From contig CAIVZZ010000003.1 in the NCBI GenBank assembly GCA_903910555.1, forward strand, positions 124,001 through 188,000: a DNA stretch of 64,000 nucleotides, given 5' to 3'. The position numbers and the translations under genes were made by a program. The notes beneath the pieces are model-generated. The model worked only from the letters and a program-made list of their open reading frames with translations, was not told where the DNA came from and made no database searches. This document shows, in pieces, positions 34,413-43,150 of the stretch. Within the stretch, counting starts at the first letter, position 1; the number at the start of each line of letters is the position of its first letter. The DNA comes from an uncultured Gemmatimonadota bacterium. GTDB taxonomy: Bacteria; Gemmatimonadota; Gemmatimonadetes; Gemmatimonadales; Gemmatimonadaceae.

Positions 34413-37400
34413 ATGCAACGCACTCGAATTCTCCCCGCACTCGCTGGCGCCGCGCTGGTATTCAGCGCCGCCGCTGTCCCCGCGCAAACCGTCGACTCCG
34501 CATCGATCGCCGGCATGAAATGGCGCGAACTCGGCCCCGCCGATTTCGAAGGCCGCATGTCCGATGTCGTCGGAATTCCAGGACCGTCCAAGACGCTGTT
34601 CGTTGCAGCGGCCGGCGGCGGTATCTGGAAAACGACAAACAACGGCACCACCTGGCGTCCGGTGTTCGACGACAAGCGCGTCGTCTCGATGGGAATGCTC
34701 GCCATCGCGCCGTCCGACACGCAGCAGGTATGGGCCGGCACGGGGGAACCCAACTCGCGCAATACGATCGAAGCGGGCGCCGGCATCTACAAGTCTGTCG
34801 ATGGCGGCATGCACTGGAATTTCATGGGCCTCGAGAAGACACAGCACATCGGTCGCATCGTTGTCCATCCGCGCGATCCGAACACGGTGTACGTCGCCGC
34901 GCTCGGCGCCGCGTGGAAGTCGAGCCCCGATCGCGGACTCTACAAGACGACCGACGGTGGCGTGACCTGGAAGCTGATCAAGTTCATCAGCGACAAAGCC
35001 GGATTCGTCGACGTCGCGATGGACCCGCGCGATCCGAATCATCTCTACGCCGCGGCATGGGAGCGGCTGCGCACGCCGTATTCGCTCAAGTCCGGCGGCC
35101 CGGGTTCGGGGCTGTGGGAGACGAAGGATGCCGGCGCAACATGGACCGAAGTGAAGGGTGGCGGATTCCCAGAAGGCGCGAAGGGCCGCATCGGTCTGGC
35201 GATTTCGCTGAGCGATCCGAACTACATCTACGCTGAAGTCGAAGCAGCAGCGCCGTCGAAAGATGGCAGCTACGTCCCCGCGCGCGTTCCGGAAGGCACA
35301 GGCCTCTATCGCTCGACGGACGCAGGAAAGACCTGGACGCGCACGAACACCAACGACACGCGCCCGTTCTACTACTCGCAGGTTCGCGTCGATCCCAAAA
35401 ATCGCGATCGCGTCTATTTCTCGTCGACGCAGATCATGGTCTCGGATGACGGCGGCAAGACGGCACGTCCGGCTGCGCAGCAGGTGCACGTCGACGATCA
35501 CGGTCTCTGGATCGATCCGAACGATCCGGAGCGCTGGGTGCTCGCGAACGACGGCGGCCTCTCGATCACGTTCGATCGCGGCGGCAACTTCATCCAGACG
35601 ACGAATCTTCCGATCGGTCAGTTCTACGAGATCACGTACGACTACGCCGTTCCGTACAACGTCTGCTCAGGCGCGCAGGACAACGGTGCGTGGTGCGGTC
35701 CGAGCCGTCGCAAGGCGGGCGGCACACCGAACGCGTACTGGCAGACGATCTCAGGCGGCGACGGTTTCTACACGGCACAGGATCCGACCGACCCGAATAT
35801 CGTCTACGGCGAATCGCAGGGCGGCAATGCATCGCGCTTGAATCTGAAGACCGGCGAGCGGCTGAACTTCAACAAGCCGTCGTGGCAGGAGCGCTACAAG
35901 TGGTGGGAAGATTCGATCGCTGTCATGCGCGGCGATCCGCTCAAGCCCGAAACGAAGGACATGGCGAAGTCGCTCAACGCGCTGCGCGCGCAGCAGAAGC
36001 AGGACTCTGTCGATCTCACGCTGCGTTTCAACTGGAACTCGCCGTATTTCATCTCGCCGCACAATCCGCAGGTGATTTATTTCGCCGGCAATCGTGTGCT
36101 GAAGTCGGTGAAGCGCGGTGAGGATTTCGTTCTCATCTCGCCTGATCTCTCCAAGAAGAACTGGGCCAAGATCGATACGTCGATCACGTGGACCGGCGGC
36201 ATCACGCTCGACGCAACCGGCGCCGAAACATTCGGCACCGTGGTCGCGCTGATGGAGTCGTATGTGAAACCCGGCCTTCTCTACGCCGGTACGGACGACG
36301 GCAATGTGTGGAAGACGGTGAACGACGGCGCCTCGTGGGAAAATCTCACGACACATTTCCCCGGTCTGCCGAATGATTCCTGGGTCTCGCGCATCGAACC
36401 TTCACACTTCGACACGCTGACATTCTACGTGACGTTCGAAGATCATCGTGTGAACGACTTCACGCCGTACGTCTACGCGACGAACGACGGCGGCAAGACG
36501 TTCCATTCGATCGTCAACGACCTTCCGAAAGATGGTGTCGCAGATTTTGTGCATGTGATTCGCGAAGATCCCTCGAACCGCGATCTGCTCTTTGTGGGAA
36601 CGTCGCTCAGCGTGTACGCATCGATCGACCGCGGCATGCACTGGACGAAGTTCGCGGCGAATCTGCCGTCGGTCGCGGTGTACGACCTCAAGATTCACCC
36701 GCGCGATCACGAGCTGATGGCCGCAACACATGGCCGCAGTCTCTGGGCCGTGGACGTTGTGCCGATCGAGCAGATGACGGCCAAGACGCTTGCCGCGTCG
36801 GCGACGCTGTTCGAACCGAAGGTCGCGCTGCAGTACGGCGAAGGCCCGACGCTCTCGTCCACAGGAAATGGCAATGCGCAGGCGTTCTTCTCTGTGCCGA
36901 GCCCGACGTACGGCGCGGAAATCTCTTATCGACTCGGCGCGGGCGCGCCGGCCGGCGGCGTACGCATCTATGTGAGCGATGCGCGCGGCGACACGATCGC
37001 GACGCTGAACGGTGCAGGCGGACCGGGCGTGCACACAGCGATCTGGAACTATCAGGGTGCGCGTCGCGTGGCGCCGGTCGTCGAGAGTCTCTCGCCGTCG
37101 GAACGTCGCGACAGCATTCTGAAAGCGGTTCGTGCTCCGATGGTGCTCGACTCGTTGAAAAAGGCTGGCTTTGATTCGACCGCGGTCGCTCGTGTTCGCA
37201 CGATGTTGGCCGCCGGTCCTGCAGCGGCCGGATTCGGTGGACGTGGCGGCGGCGGCGGTGGTGGTGGCCGCGGCGCAGGTGCGGCATGCGAGCGCCCGAT
37301 GACGCAGTGGGAACCGTTCTGCGCGCGTCCGGGTGAGGGCGAGGCGGGCGGCGGAGGCGGCGGCGGTGGTGGTCGCGGCGCAGCCAACCCGGAATCGGCC

Positions 37401-37637
37401 GATGTAATCAAGATCTTCGGAATCATCGGCATGAAGCCGCCGGCAGGCGGCGGCGGACGCGGCGGCCGTGGCGGCGGTGGTGGTGCACGCGGCGCTGTTG
37501 TCGCAGGGTCAGGCGAGTATCTGGTGACGATGACGGTCGGCGGGCAGACGTACAAACAGGTTCTGCGCGTCGAGCATGTTTCGGGTAGCGAGGAAGGCGG
37601 GTTCCAGTTTGGTGGAACGCCGGACAAACAGCCGTGA
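34413..37637 (+). CDS. Exported sortilin/BNR-type WD40-like glycosyl-hydrolase-like protein
   Basis: 1074 residues. A signal peptide (MQRTRILPALAGAALVFSAAAVPAQT) is followed by ~10 BNR/VPS10-like blades up to residue ~770: GGGIWKTTNNGTTW, GIYKSVDGGMHW, GLYKTTDGGVTW, GTDDGNVWKTVNDGASW. Asp-box (SxDxGxxW) motifs recur. After this an alpha/beta linker leads to a fibronectin-like part (TYGAEISYRLGAGAPAGGVR). Two glycine-rich runs (residues ~940-960 and ~975-1040) precede the final beta strands (EYLVTMTVGGQTYKQVLRV). Such proteins are highly amplified in Gemmatimonadota and Acidobacteria; activity is not established. Extracellular or periplasmic. Confidence 0.9.
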   Translation: MQRTRILPALAGAALVFSAAAVPAQTVDSASIAGMKWRELGPADFEGRMSDVVGIPGPSKTLFVAAAGGGIWKTTNNGTTWRPVFDDKRVVSMGMLAIAPSDTQQVWAGTGEPNSRNTIEAGAGIYKSVDGGMHWNFMGLEKTQHIGRIVVHPRDPNTVYVAALGAAWKSSPDRGLYKTTDGGVTWKLIKFISDKAGFVDVAMDPRDPNHLYAAAWERLRTPYSLKSGGPGSGLWETKDAGATWTEVKGGGFPEGAKGRIGLAISLSDPNYIYAEVEAAAPSKDGSYVPARVPEGTGLYRSTDAGKTWTRTNTNDTRPFYYSQVRVDPKNRDRVYFSSTQIMVSDDGGKTARPAAQQVHVDDHGLWIDPNDPERWVLANDGGLSITFDRGGNFIQTTNLPIGQFYEITYDYAVPYNVCSGAQDNGAWCGPSRRKAGGTPNAYWQTISGGDGFYTAQDPTDPNIVYGESQGGNASRLNLKTGERLNFNKPSWQERYKWWEDSIAVMRGDPLKPETKDMAKSLNALRAQQKQDSVDLTLRFNWNSPYFISPHNPQVIYFAGNRVLKSVKRGEDFVLISPDLSKKNWAKIDTSITWTGGITLDATGAETFGTVVALMESYVKPGLLYAGTDDGNVWKTVNDGASWENLTTHFPGLPNDSWVSRIEPSHFDTLTFYVTFEDHRVNDFTPYVYATNDGGKTFHSIVNDLPKDGVADFVHVIREDPSNRDLLFVGTSLSVYASIDRGMHWTKFAANLPSVAVYDLKIHPRDHELMAATHGRSLWAVDVVPIEQMTAKTLAASATLFEPKVALQYGEGPTLSSTGNGNAQAFFSVPSPTYGAEISYRLGAGAPAGGVRIYVSDARGDTIATLNGAGGPGVHTAIWNYQGARRVAPVVESLSPSERRDSILKAVRAPMVLDSLKKAGFDSTAVARVRTMLAAGPAAAGFGGRGGGGGGGGRGAGAACERPMTQWEPFCARPGEGEAGGGGGGGGGRGAANPESADVIKIFGIIGMKPPAGGGGRGGRGGGGGARGAVVAGSGEYLVTMTVGGQTYKQVLRVEHVSGSEEGGFQFGGTPDKQP

Positions 37638-37666
37638 GTCGTGAGCCGACGGCTTTGAAACTGAAC

Positions 37667-37790
37667 GACGTCAGACGTTAGCTCTTAGCGAATAGCTCTG
37701 AGATAAACGGCCTCTTTACAGATCTGTGCGCCGATCTGTAAGGAGGCCGTTTGTCTCGCGGCTAATCCCTCGCAGCTAACGTCTGACGTC
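37667..37790. terminator. Nested stem-loops after the sortilin-like gene
   Basis: The outer stem is perfect: 17 nt at 37667-37683 pair with 37774-37790. Inside, 20 nt at 37705-37724 pair with 37733-37752 with one wobble and an 8-nt loop (TGTGCGCC). The inner hairpin starts with AAAC and ends with GTTT, a shape typical of bidirectional terminators, but there is no long T-run. It probably ends transcription of the preceding gene; the outer stem is unusual. Confidence 0.65.
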
Positions 37791-37866
37791 GGGCGGTTTG
37801 ATCTGGCAGCTGTCGTCGTTTAGTTAAAGGTCTCTCGCCTTAAGCCTCCTCTTTCGAATCGAACCA

Positions 37867-38253
37867 ATGTCCCTCCCCAACAAGCAGCCCTGGTCTTCCG
37901 TCAAACTCGAAGTTTTGACTCCGATGCTCTCGCGCCGCGTCCTCACCGCCGAGAAGGCGATGATCGCGCAGGTCTATTTGAAGAAGGGCGCGGTGGTAAA
38001 AGCGCATGAACACCACAACGAACAGATCACTTATATCCTCGAAGGCGGCCTGCGCTTCTGGCTCGGCGAAAATGCCGACAAGGCGCCGAACGGCGAGTAC
38101 GTCGACGTGATGGCTGGTGAGGTCCTGCTGATCCCGGGCGGACTCCGCCATCAGGCTGAAGCGCTCTCTGACACACTCGATCTCGACGTGTTCACGCCGC
38201 CGCGTGAAGACTGGCTCAACGGATCGGACGCGTATATCCGCGAGCAGAAGTAG
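37867..38253 (+). CDS. Small cupin protein
   Basis: A 128-residue single-domain cupin without a signal peptide. Motif 1 is KAHEHHNEQITYILEGGLRFWLG with two or three His and a Glu for metal; motif 2 is LIPGGLRHQAEAL with the remaining His. It lies 4 nt before the next SDR gene, so they form a unit. Cytosolic; relatives are small dioxygenases, isomerases or sensory cupins. Role unknown, but pairing with an SDR suggests a sugar or keto-acid substrate. Confidence 0.88.
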   Translation: MSLPNKQPWSSVKLEVLTPMLSRRVLTAEKAMIAQVYLKKGAVVKAHEHHNEQITYILEGGLRFWLGENADKAPNGEYVDVMAGEVLLIPGGLRHQAEALSDTLDLDVFTPPREDWLNGSDAYIREQK

Positions 38254-38257
38254 TCGT

Positions 38258-39046
38258 ATGGACCTCGGACTATCGAAGCGGATCGCGCTTGTCTGTGGTG
38301 CGAGCAAGGGAATCGGTTACGCATGCGCGGAGGAGTTTGCGCGTGAAGGTGCGTCGGTCGCGATCGTCGCACGCGACGCGAACTCTGTCGCCGCTGCCGC
38401 AGCGAAGCTGGGCAAGCACGGCGCGAACATTTTCCCGATCATTGCGGATCTCAGCACGAGCGAAGGAACGGCGGCGACCGTCGCGAAGGTGATCGAGCAC
38501 TATGGCCGCGTGGATGTTCTCGTCACGAATACAGGCGGCCCGACGCCGGGCCCCGCTCTTTCACACGACTGGGCGGCCTGGACGAAGGCGATCGAGCTGC
38601 TGCTGCGCAGCGCGGTGGAACTCACGCGCGCGCTCGTGCCCGGCATGCAGGAGCGAAAATGGGGACGCGTGATCGGCATCACCTCGATCGCCGTGAAAAA
38701 GCCGGTGGCGAGCCTGGTGTTGTCGAACAGTTTGCGCGCGGGCGTGACGGGCTACTACCGCACACTGGCAAATGAAATCGGAATCGATGGCGTGACGGTG
38801 AACACCGTGCTCCCGGGCTACGTCGCGACCGAGCGGCTCGAACAGCTCGCAGAAGCCACGGCGAAGCGGACGGGTGCGACGCGCGACAGCATTACGGATT
38901 CATACAAGGAAGGGACGCCGGTCGGGCGTGTTGGCACGCCGGCGGAGATCGCGGCGGTCGTGGCGTTTCTGGCCTCGGAAAAGGCGTCGTTTGTTACGGG
39001 GCAGGCGATACTCGTTGATGGCGGGCGGTCGGGGACGCTGTTCTAG
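38258..39046 (+). CDS. SDR-family protein lacking the catalytic Tyr/Lys
   Basis: 262 residues with the NAD loop GASKGIGYACAEEF, NTGG (for NNAG) and VLPGYVATERL. Catalytic S143 is present (GITSIAVKKP), but the expected YxxxK reads S156...R160 (LSNSLRAGV). This atypical sub-branch (SN..RAG) recurs in FabG-annotated proteins and may act without the classical tyrosine, or be a regulator. Start ATG 38258 is 4 nt after the cupin stop. A 253-nt inverted repeat starts 17 nt after its stop, so transcription could run into a strong hairpin. Confidence 0.88.
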   Translation: MDLGLSKRIALVCGASKGIGYACAEEFAREGASVAIVARDANSVAAAAAKLGKHGANIFPIIADLSTSEGTAATVAKVIEHYGRVDVLVTNTGGPTPGPALSHDWAAWTKAIELLLRSAVELTRALVPGMQERKWGRVIGITSIAVKKPVASLVLSNSLRAGVTGYYRTLANEIGIDGVTVNTVLPGYVATERLEQLAEATAKRTGATRDSITDSYKEGTPVGRVGTPAEIAAVVAFLASEKASFVTGQAILVDGGRSGTLF

Positions 39047-39063
39047 GCGGAGTGGGAGTTAGA

Positions 39064-39316
39064 GGTGAGTGGGAGTTGAGAATGAGAGGTGAGTAAGAGA
39101 GGGAGGGATGAGTTTGAGCAAGATCAGAGGGAGTTTGAGGGATGAGAGTGAGGTTGAGTCGGAGTTGAGTCGGAGTTGAGTCGGAGTTGAGCGGGAGTCT
39201 CCTCCCTCGCCACTACTCGCACTCAATCTCACTCTCGCCCCTCAAACTCCCACTGCGCGTACTCAAACTCATCCCTCCCTCTCTTACTCACCTCTCATTC
39301 TCAACTCCCACTCACC
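39064..39316. repeat. 253-nt near-palindrome, cytosine-free on one arm
   Basis: Outer arms 39064-39118 and 39262-39316 are a perfect 55-bp inverted repeat. Two 10-nt unpaired segments (39119-39128, 39252-39261) face each other, then inner arms 39129-39158 and 39222-39251 match at 27 of 30. The apex has three tandem 11-bp units TCGGAGTTGAG (39159-39191). The left arms contain no C and the right arms no G. It lies between the SDR stop and the TTG start of the DEAD-box helicase, 53 nt from that start. Confidence 0.95.
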
Positions 39317-39369
39317 GCTAAGTCCCGCAGTTTGGTTAGATTTCCGGCTTACCCCAGTCCGGAATCCAC

Positions 39370-40689
39370 TTGTCGTTTAGTTCACTCCAGCTCCACCCCA
39401 GCCTCCAAAAAGGCCTCAAAGAACTCGGCTATACCCGCCCCACGCCGATTCAGGCTGATTCCATCCCGCCGGCGCTCGAAGGGCGCGACGTTCTCGCCTG
39501 CGCGATGACCGGCAGCGGCAAGACTGCTGCGTTCGTCCTGCCGATTCTGCACAAACTCATCGATCGTCCGCGGGGCACCACGCGCGCGCTCGTGCTCACA
39601 CCCACGCGCGAACTCGCGGCGCAGATCCTCGAAAGCATCAACGACCTCGCGGTGCACACGCCAATCACCGGCGCGGCTGTTTTTGGCGGCGTTGGAATGG
39701 GCCCGCAGGAACACGCGTTCCGCAGCGGTGTCGATATCATCGTCGCCACGCCGGGGCGGCTGCTCGATCACTTTCGCTCGCCGTACGCGAAACTCGCCGG
39801 CCTTGAATACCTCGTGCTCGACGAAGCCGATCGCATGCTCGACATGGGATTCCTGCCCGACATCCGCCGCGTGATCAAACATCTGCCGCCCAAGCGGCAG
39901 ACCTTGTTCTTCTCGGCCACGATGCCGCCGCCGATCGCCACGCTCACGCGCGAGATGCTGCACGATCCGGTCACGCTGAATGTCGAGCGTGAATCGAAGC
40001 CTGCGGTCGGAATCACGCAGGCCGTCTATCCCGTCACGCAGGATCTGAAATCCGCGCTCCTGTTGGCGCTGCTCACGAGTGGCGAGATGAAAGAAGCGCT
40101 GGTCTTCACGCGCACGAAGCACCGCGCGAATCGCATCGCCGAGTATCTCGTGCGTCACGGCATCAAGGCGGAACGCATCCACGGCAATCGCTCGCAGTCG
40201 GCGCGCACTGCCGCGCTCGCGGGATTCAAGGACGGCACCTATCGCGTGCTCGTCGCCACGGATATCGCTGCGCGCGGCATCGACGTGGAAGCACTCGGCC
40301 ACGTCGTGAATCTCGACGTCCCCGCCGCGCCGGAGGATTACATCCATCGCGTCGGCCGCACGGCGCGCGCCGAGCTCAAGGGTGACGCGTTCACGTTCGT
40401 TGCGCCCGACGAAGAGGCGGATCTGCGCAATATCGAGCGCGCGATCGGACGCCGTCTGCCGCGTGTCACGGTCCCCGATTTCAATTACAACGCGAAGCCC
40501 GAGGGAAAACTCGAGGTTCCACTTGCCGAACGTCTCGCGAAGCATCGCGCGAATAAGGCCGGTGATCGCATGCGTGCCGCGGAGAATGCAAAGCGCCGCG
40601 GCAACGCGCCGCCGGCAGGTGGCGGACGCCGCGGCGCCGGTGGGTCTGGTTCGGGGCAGGGCGGTCGCGGCGGCGGACGGTCCCGCTAG
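39370..40689 (+). CDS. DEAD-box RNA helicase (RhlE-like)
   Basis: 439 residues beginning at TTG 39370. Motifs in order: Q-motif TRPTPIQADSIPPAL, Walker A CAMTGSGKTAAF, PTRELAAQI, ATPGRLLDHF, VLDEADRMLDMGF, FFSATMPPPIA, then the helicase-C motifs VATDIAARGIDVE and HRVGRTARA. The C-terminal tail is Gly/Arg-rich (GGRRGAGGSGSGQGGRGGG), for RNA contact. It unwinds structured RNA in ribosome assembly or RNA decay. The leader contains the large hairpin described at 39064-39316, so it may control its own mRNA (inference). Confidence 0.97.
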   Translation: MSFSSLQLHPSLQKGLKELGYTRPTPIQADSIPPALEGRDVLACAMTGSGKTAAFVLPILHKLIDRPRGTTRALVLTPTRELAAQILESINDLAVHTPITGAAVFGGVGMGPQEHAFRSGVDIIVATPGRLLDHFRSPYAKLAGLEYLVLDEADRMLDMGFLPDIRRVIKHLPPKRQTLFFSATMPPPIATLTREMLHDPVTLNVERESKPAVGITQAVYPVTQDLKSALLLALLTSGEMKEALVFTRTKHRANRIAEYLVRHGIKAERIHGNRSQSARTAALAGFKDGTYRVLVATDIAARGIDVEALGHVVNLDVPAAPEDYIHRVGRTARAELKGDAFTFVAPDEEADLRNIERAIGRRLPRVTVPDFNYNAKPEGKLEVPLAERLAKHRANKAGDRMRAAENAKRRGNAPPAGGGRRGAGGSGSGQGGRGGGRSR

Positions 40690-40720
40690 GCGGATTGTGT
40701 CTGCCGCGAGGATGTCGCGC

Positions 40721-42112
40721 ATGACGCATTCCAGACTCAGTCGCAGTCTGGGACTCGCGCTGGCGCTCGCGTTCGCGGCATCCACTGCGCGGGCGCAGGC
40801 GCAGCCGGTTCTGTTGCCGGTGCCGAAGGATCTTTCGGCGCTGATCGGCGCCGTCGACGACAGCATTCGCGGCGGCCGGCTCATTGGCGCGCTCGTGACG
40901 GTCGTCGATGCAAATCGCAGCGGCCTGACGGATGCGAACGGCATCTTCATCATCGACAGCATCGCGCCGGGTGAACATCGCCTGATGGTGACGCACCCGC
41001 TGCTCGACACGCTGAGCCTTCAGGTGCTGTCCGCGCCGATCGCATTCGTTGCGGGAGCGCGGCAGCAGGTTGAAGCGCATACGCCGTCGTTTGAAGAAGT
41101 GCGCGCGAAGGCCTGCGCGCGCGGCGGCGTGTCCACCGGAACTTCGATTCTCGTCGGCCGCGTGCTTCAGGCGGACAACGGAGAGCCCGCCGCGGGCGCG
41201 ACCGTGTCGCTCGTGTACAAGGACGTCACGCAAAAGGAAGCCGTCGACCGCGTGCGCACGGGGCGCGTGAGCGCGAACGGGGCATTTTCAATCTGTGGTT
41301 TGCCCTCGACCCTCTCCGGAAATTTGCAGGCGTCGTTCGGGGGCGTTACGACCGCGGATTTGCCGCTCAAGACCGTCGACGTATCTATCTCGACGGCGAT
41401 CCTTTCAATCGGCGGCACGTCGACCGGAACATCCGTGCTCAAGGGAATCGTCACCGCACGCGGCGGCGGACCGATTGAGGGCGCGCAGGTGACTGTCGTT
41501 GGGACGACGACGGTGGTGACGACTTCTTCCGGCGGCGAGTTCACGCTGACGAACCTCCCGTCGGGCACGCACGAAGCGGTGATTCGTAAAATCGGATTTG
41601 CGAAAGCATCGGAAATCGTTCACCTCGCCGCGGCCGCGCCCGTCAACGTCAATATCGCGCTCGAACAGGCCACGGTGCTCGGCACCGTGCACATCGTCGG
41701 CAAGATGGACGATGGACTGGCAAAACTTGGATTTCTCGCGCGTAAACAAATGAGCCGCGGCTGGTATCTCACGCCCGAGCAAATCGCAGAAAAAAATCCG
41801 AACGTGACGACCGATCTCTTCCGCATGGCGCAGGGAATACGCCTCATGGATCAGGGGCGCGGTCGTTACATCACGTCGACGTCGAGCACGGGGTCAACGA
41901 CGCCGGGCTGCATCAACTTCTTCATCGATCACGCACGCTTCGATCAATACCAGCCCGGTGATATTGACGATGCCGTCCCGACGGGTGACCTCGGCGCGAT
42001 TGAGTATTACTCGAATCCGTCGATGGTCCCCACGGAGTTTGTCGTCGCGGGAAAGACCTGCGCGGCGCTCGTGATCTGGACGAAGACGCTGTTGATCACG
42101 CTCAAGCCCTGA
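40721..42112 (+). CDS. Exported carboxypeptidase-regulatory-like / plug-domain protein without barrel
   Basis: 463 residues. ATG 40721 has GAGG 9 nt upstream and gives a good signal peptide (MTHSRLSRSLGLALALAF, cut after ARAQAQ). There are three CarboxypepD-reg-like beta-sandwich units (VTVVDANRSGLTDANGIFII; GRVLQADNGEPAAGATVSLV; VTARGGGPIEGAQVTVVG). The C-terminal ~130 residues resemble a TonB-receptor plug (GWYLTPEQIAEKNPNVTTDL, FIDHARFDQYQPGDIDD, IEYYSNPSMVPTEF), but there is no beta-barrel. This plug-only layout recurs in Gemmatimonadota. The function is unknown, perhaps a periplasmic or surface binding protein. Confidence 0.85.
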   Translation: MTHSRLSRSLGLALALAFAASTARAQAQPVLLPVPKDLSALIGAVDDSIRGGRLIGALVTVVDANRSGLTDANGIFIIDSIAPGEHRLMVTHPLLDTLSLQVLSAPIAFVAGARQQVEAHTPSFEEVRAKACARGGVSTGTSILVGRVLQADNGEPAAGATVSLVYKDVTQKEAVDRVRTGRVSANGAFSICGLPSTLSGNLQASFGGVTTADLPLKTVDVSISTAILSIGGTSTGTSVLKGIVTARGGGPIEGAQVTVVGTTTVVTTSSGGEFTLTNLPSGTHEAVIRKIGFAKASEIVHLAAAAPVNVNIALEQATVLGTVHIVGKMDDGLAKLGFLARKQMSRGWYLTPEQIAEKNPNVTTDLFRMAQGIRLMDQGRGRYITSTSSTGSTTPGCINFFIDHARFDQYQPGDIDDAVPTGDLGAIEYYSNPSMVPTEFVVAGKTCAALVIWTKTLLITLKP

Positions 42113-43150
42113 TTACGTCGCGCGTCCGTTGGCGTGCAGTGTGAGAATAGCGGCGGTGAAGAGGAGAACAGCGCCGGCCTGATGTGCTACGCCGAGTGCG
42201 ACGGGCACTCCTGTCAGCAGCGTCGTGATGCCGAGCGCGACTTGCAAGAGCGCCGCGGCGAGCACCAGCTGCGATGCGCGCGCGACTCGTGTGTTTGCCG
42301 GGCTGCGCGCACGATACCAAACCCAGAGTGCGAGTATGAATGTGCTCGTCGCAATCACGCGATGATTGAACTGCACTGCAGCCGGGTTCTCGAACAGATT
42401 TCGCCAGAACGGACTCAACTGGCCGTATTCCGGCGGCACGAGCCCCGCGCCCATCAACGGAAACGTGTTGTAGATCTTTCCTGCGTGAAGTCCGGCTACA
42501 AACGCGCCACTCGCCGCGGTGAAGGGCACCATCAGCGCGAGCGCGCGCACACCGAACGTCAACGCGGCATCATCGTCTTTTGCGCGCACGTCGCGCGGTT
42601 CAATCAGCTCTGCCGCCGTCCACACGGTGAACGCGTACAGCGCGAGCGCCGTGACGAGATGCGCGGCCAGACGGTATTGGCTGACGCTCGTGCGCTCGCT
42701 GAGCCCGCTCATCACCATCCACCAGCCGAGCGCGCCTTGGAGGCCCAGCAGGACGAGCAAGCCCAATAGTCGCGGCCACAGTTCGCGCGTGATGCGTTTG
42801 CGATTGACAACCAAGATCAGCACGAGCGCGACGCCGAGCAGCCGCCCCCAGAGCCGGTGAACGTATTCCCAGAGGAAAATCGACTTGAACTCGGCAAGTG
42901 ACATCGCGTGATTCAACAGCTTGTACTGCGGAATTTGCTGATACTTTGCGAACTCCGCCGTCCATTGCGCGTCACCGATCGGTGGAATCACGCCGGCAAA
43001 CGGCTGCCACTCGGTAATCGACAGCCCGCTTTCCGTGAGACGCGTCGCGCCGCCGATCAGAACGAGCAGCCCGACCATTGCGGCCCAGAGCGCGAGCCAA
43101 CGGCCGATTGCGCGCGCGTCGTCGCGGGTTGAGGAACCGGGTGCACTCAC
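42113..43150 (-). CDS. ctaA: Heme A synthase (CtaA/COX15)
   Basis: Oxidises heme O to heme A for cytochrome oxidase; an integral membrane protein with 8 helices. GTG 43150 overlaps the dehydratase stop (GTGA), giving 345 residues. Conserved parts: GGATRLTESGLSITEWQPF, WEYVHRLWGRLLG with heme-ligand His, LQGALGWWMVMSGL, RLAAHLVTALALYA with His, NHRVIATSTFILAL with His, and AHQAGAVLLF with the last His. It is translationally coupled to the threonine-dehydratase-like gene upstream, an unusual pairing. Confidence 0.95.
   Translation of the reverse strand: MSAPGSSTRDDARAIGRWLALWAAMVGLLVLIGGATRLTESGLSITEWQPFAGVIPPIGDAQWTAEFAKYQQIPQYKLLNHAMSLAEFKSIFLWEYVHRLWGRLLGVALVLILVVNRKRITRELWPRLLGLLVLLGLQGALGWWMVMSGLSERTSVSQYRLAAHLVTALALYAFTVWTAAELIEPRDVRAKDDDAALTFGVRALALMVPFTAASGAFVAGLHAGKIYNTFPLMGAGLVPPEYGQLSPFWRNLFENPAAVQFNHRVIATSTFILALWVWYRARSPANTRVARASQLVLAAALLQVALGITTLLTGVPVALGVAHQAGAVLLFTAAILTLHANGRAT

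Noticed and set aside
39064-39316. Simple transcription terminator
   Set aside because: A 55-bp perfect arm plus inner arm, tandem tip and no T-run is not a terminator design.
40382-40720. Longer start of the plug-like protein overlapping the helicase
   Set aside because: The upstream part reads the helicase in another frame; ATG 40721 begins a proper signal peptide.
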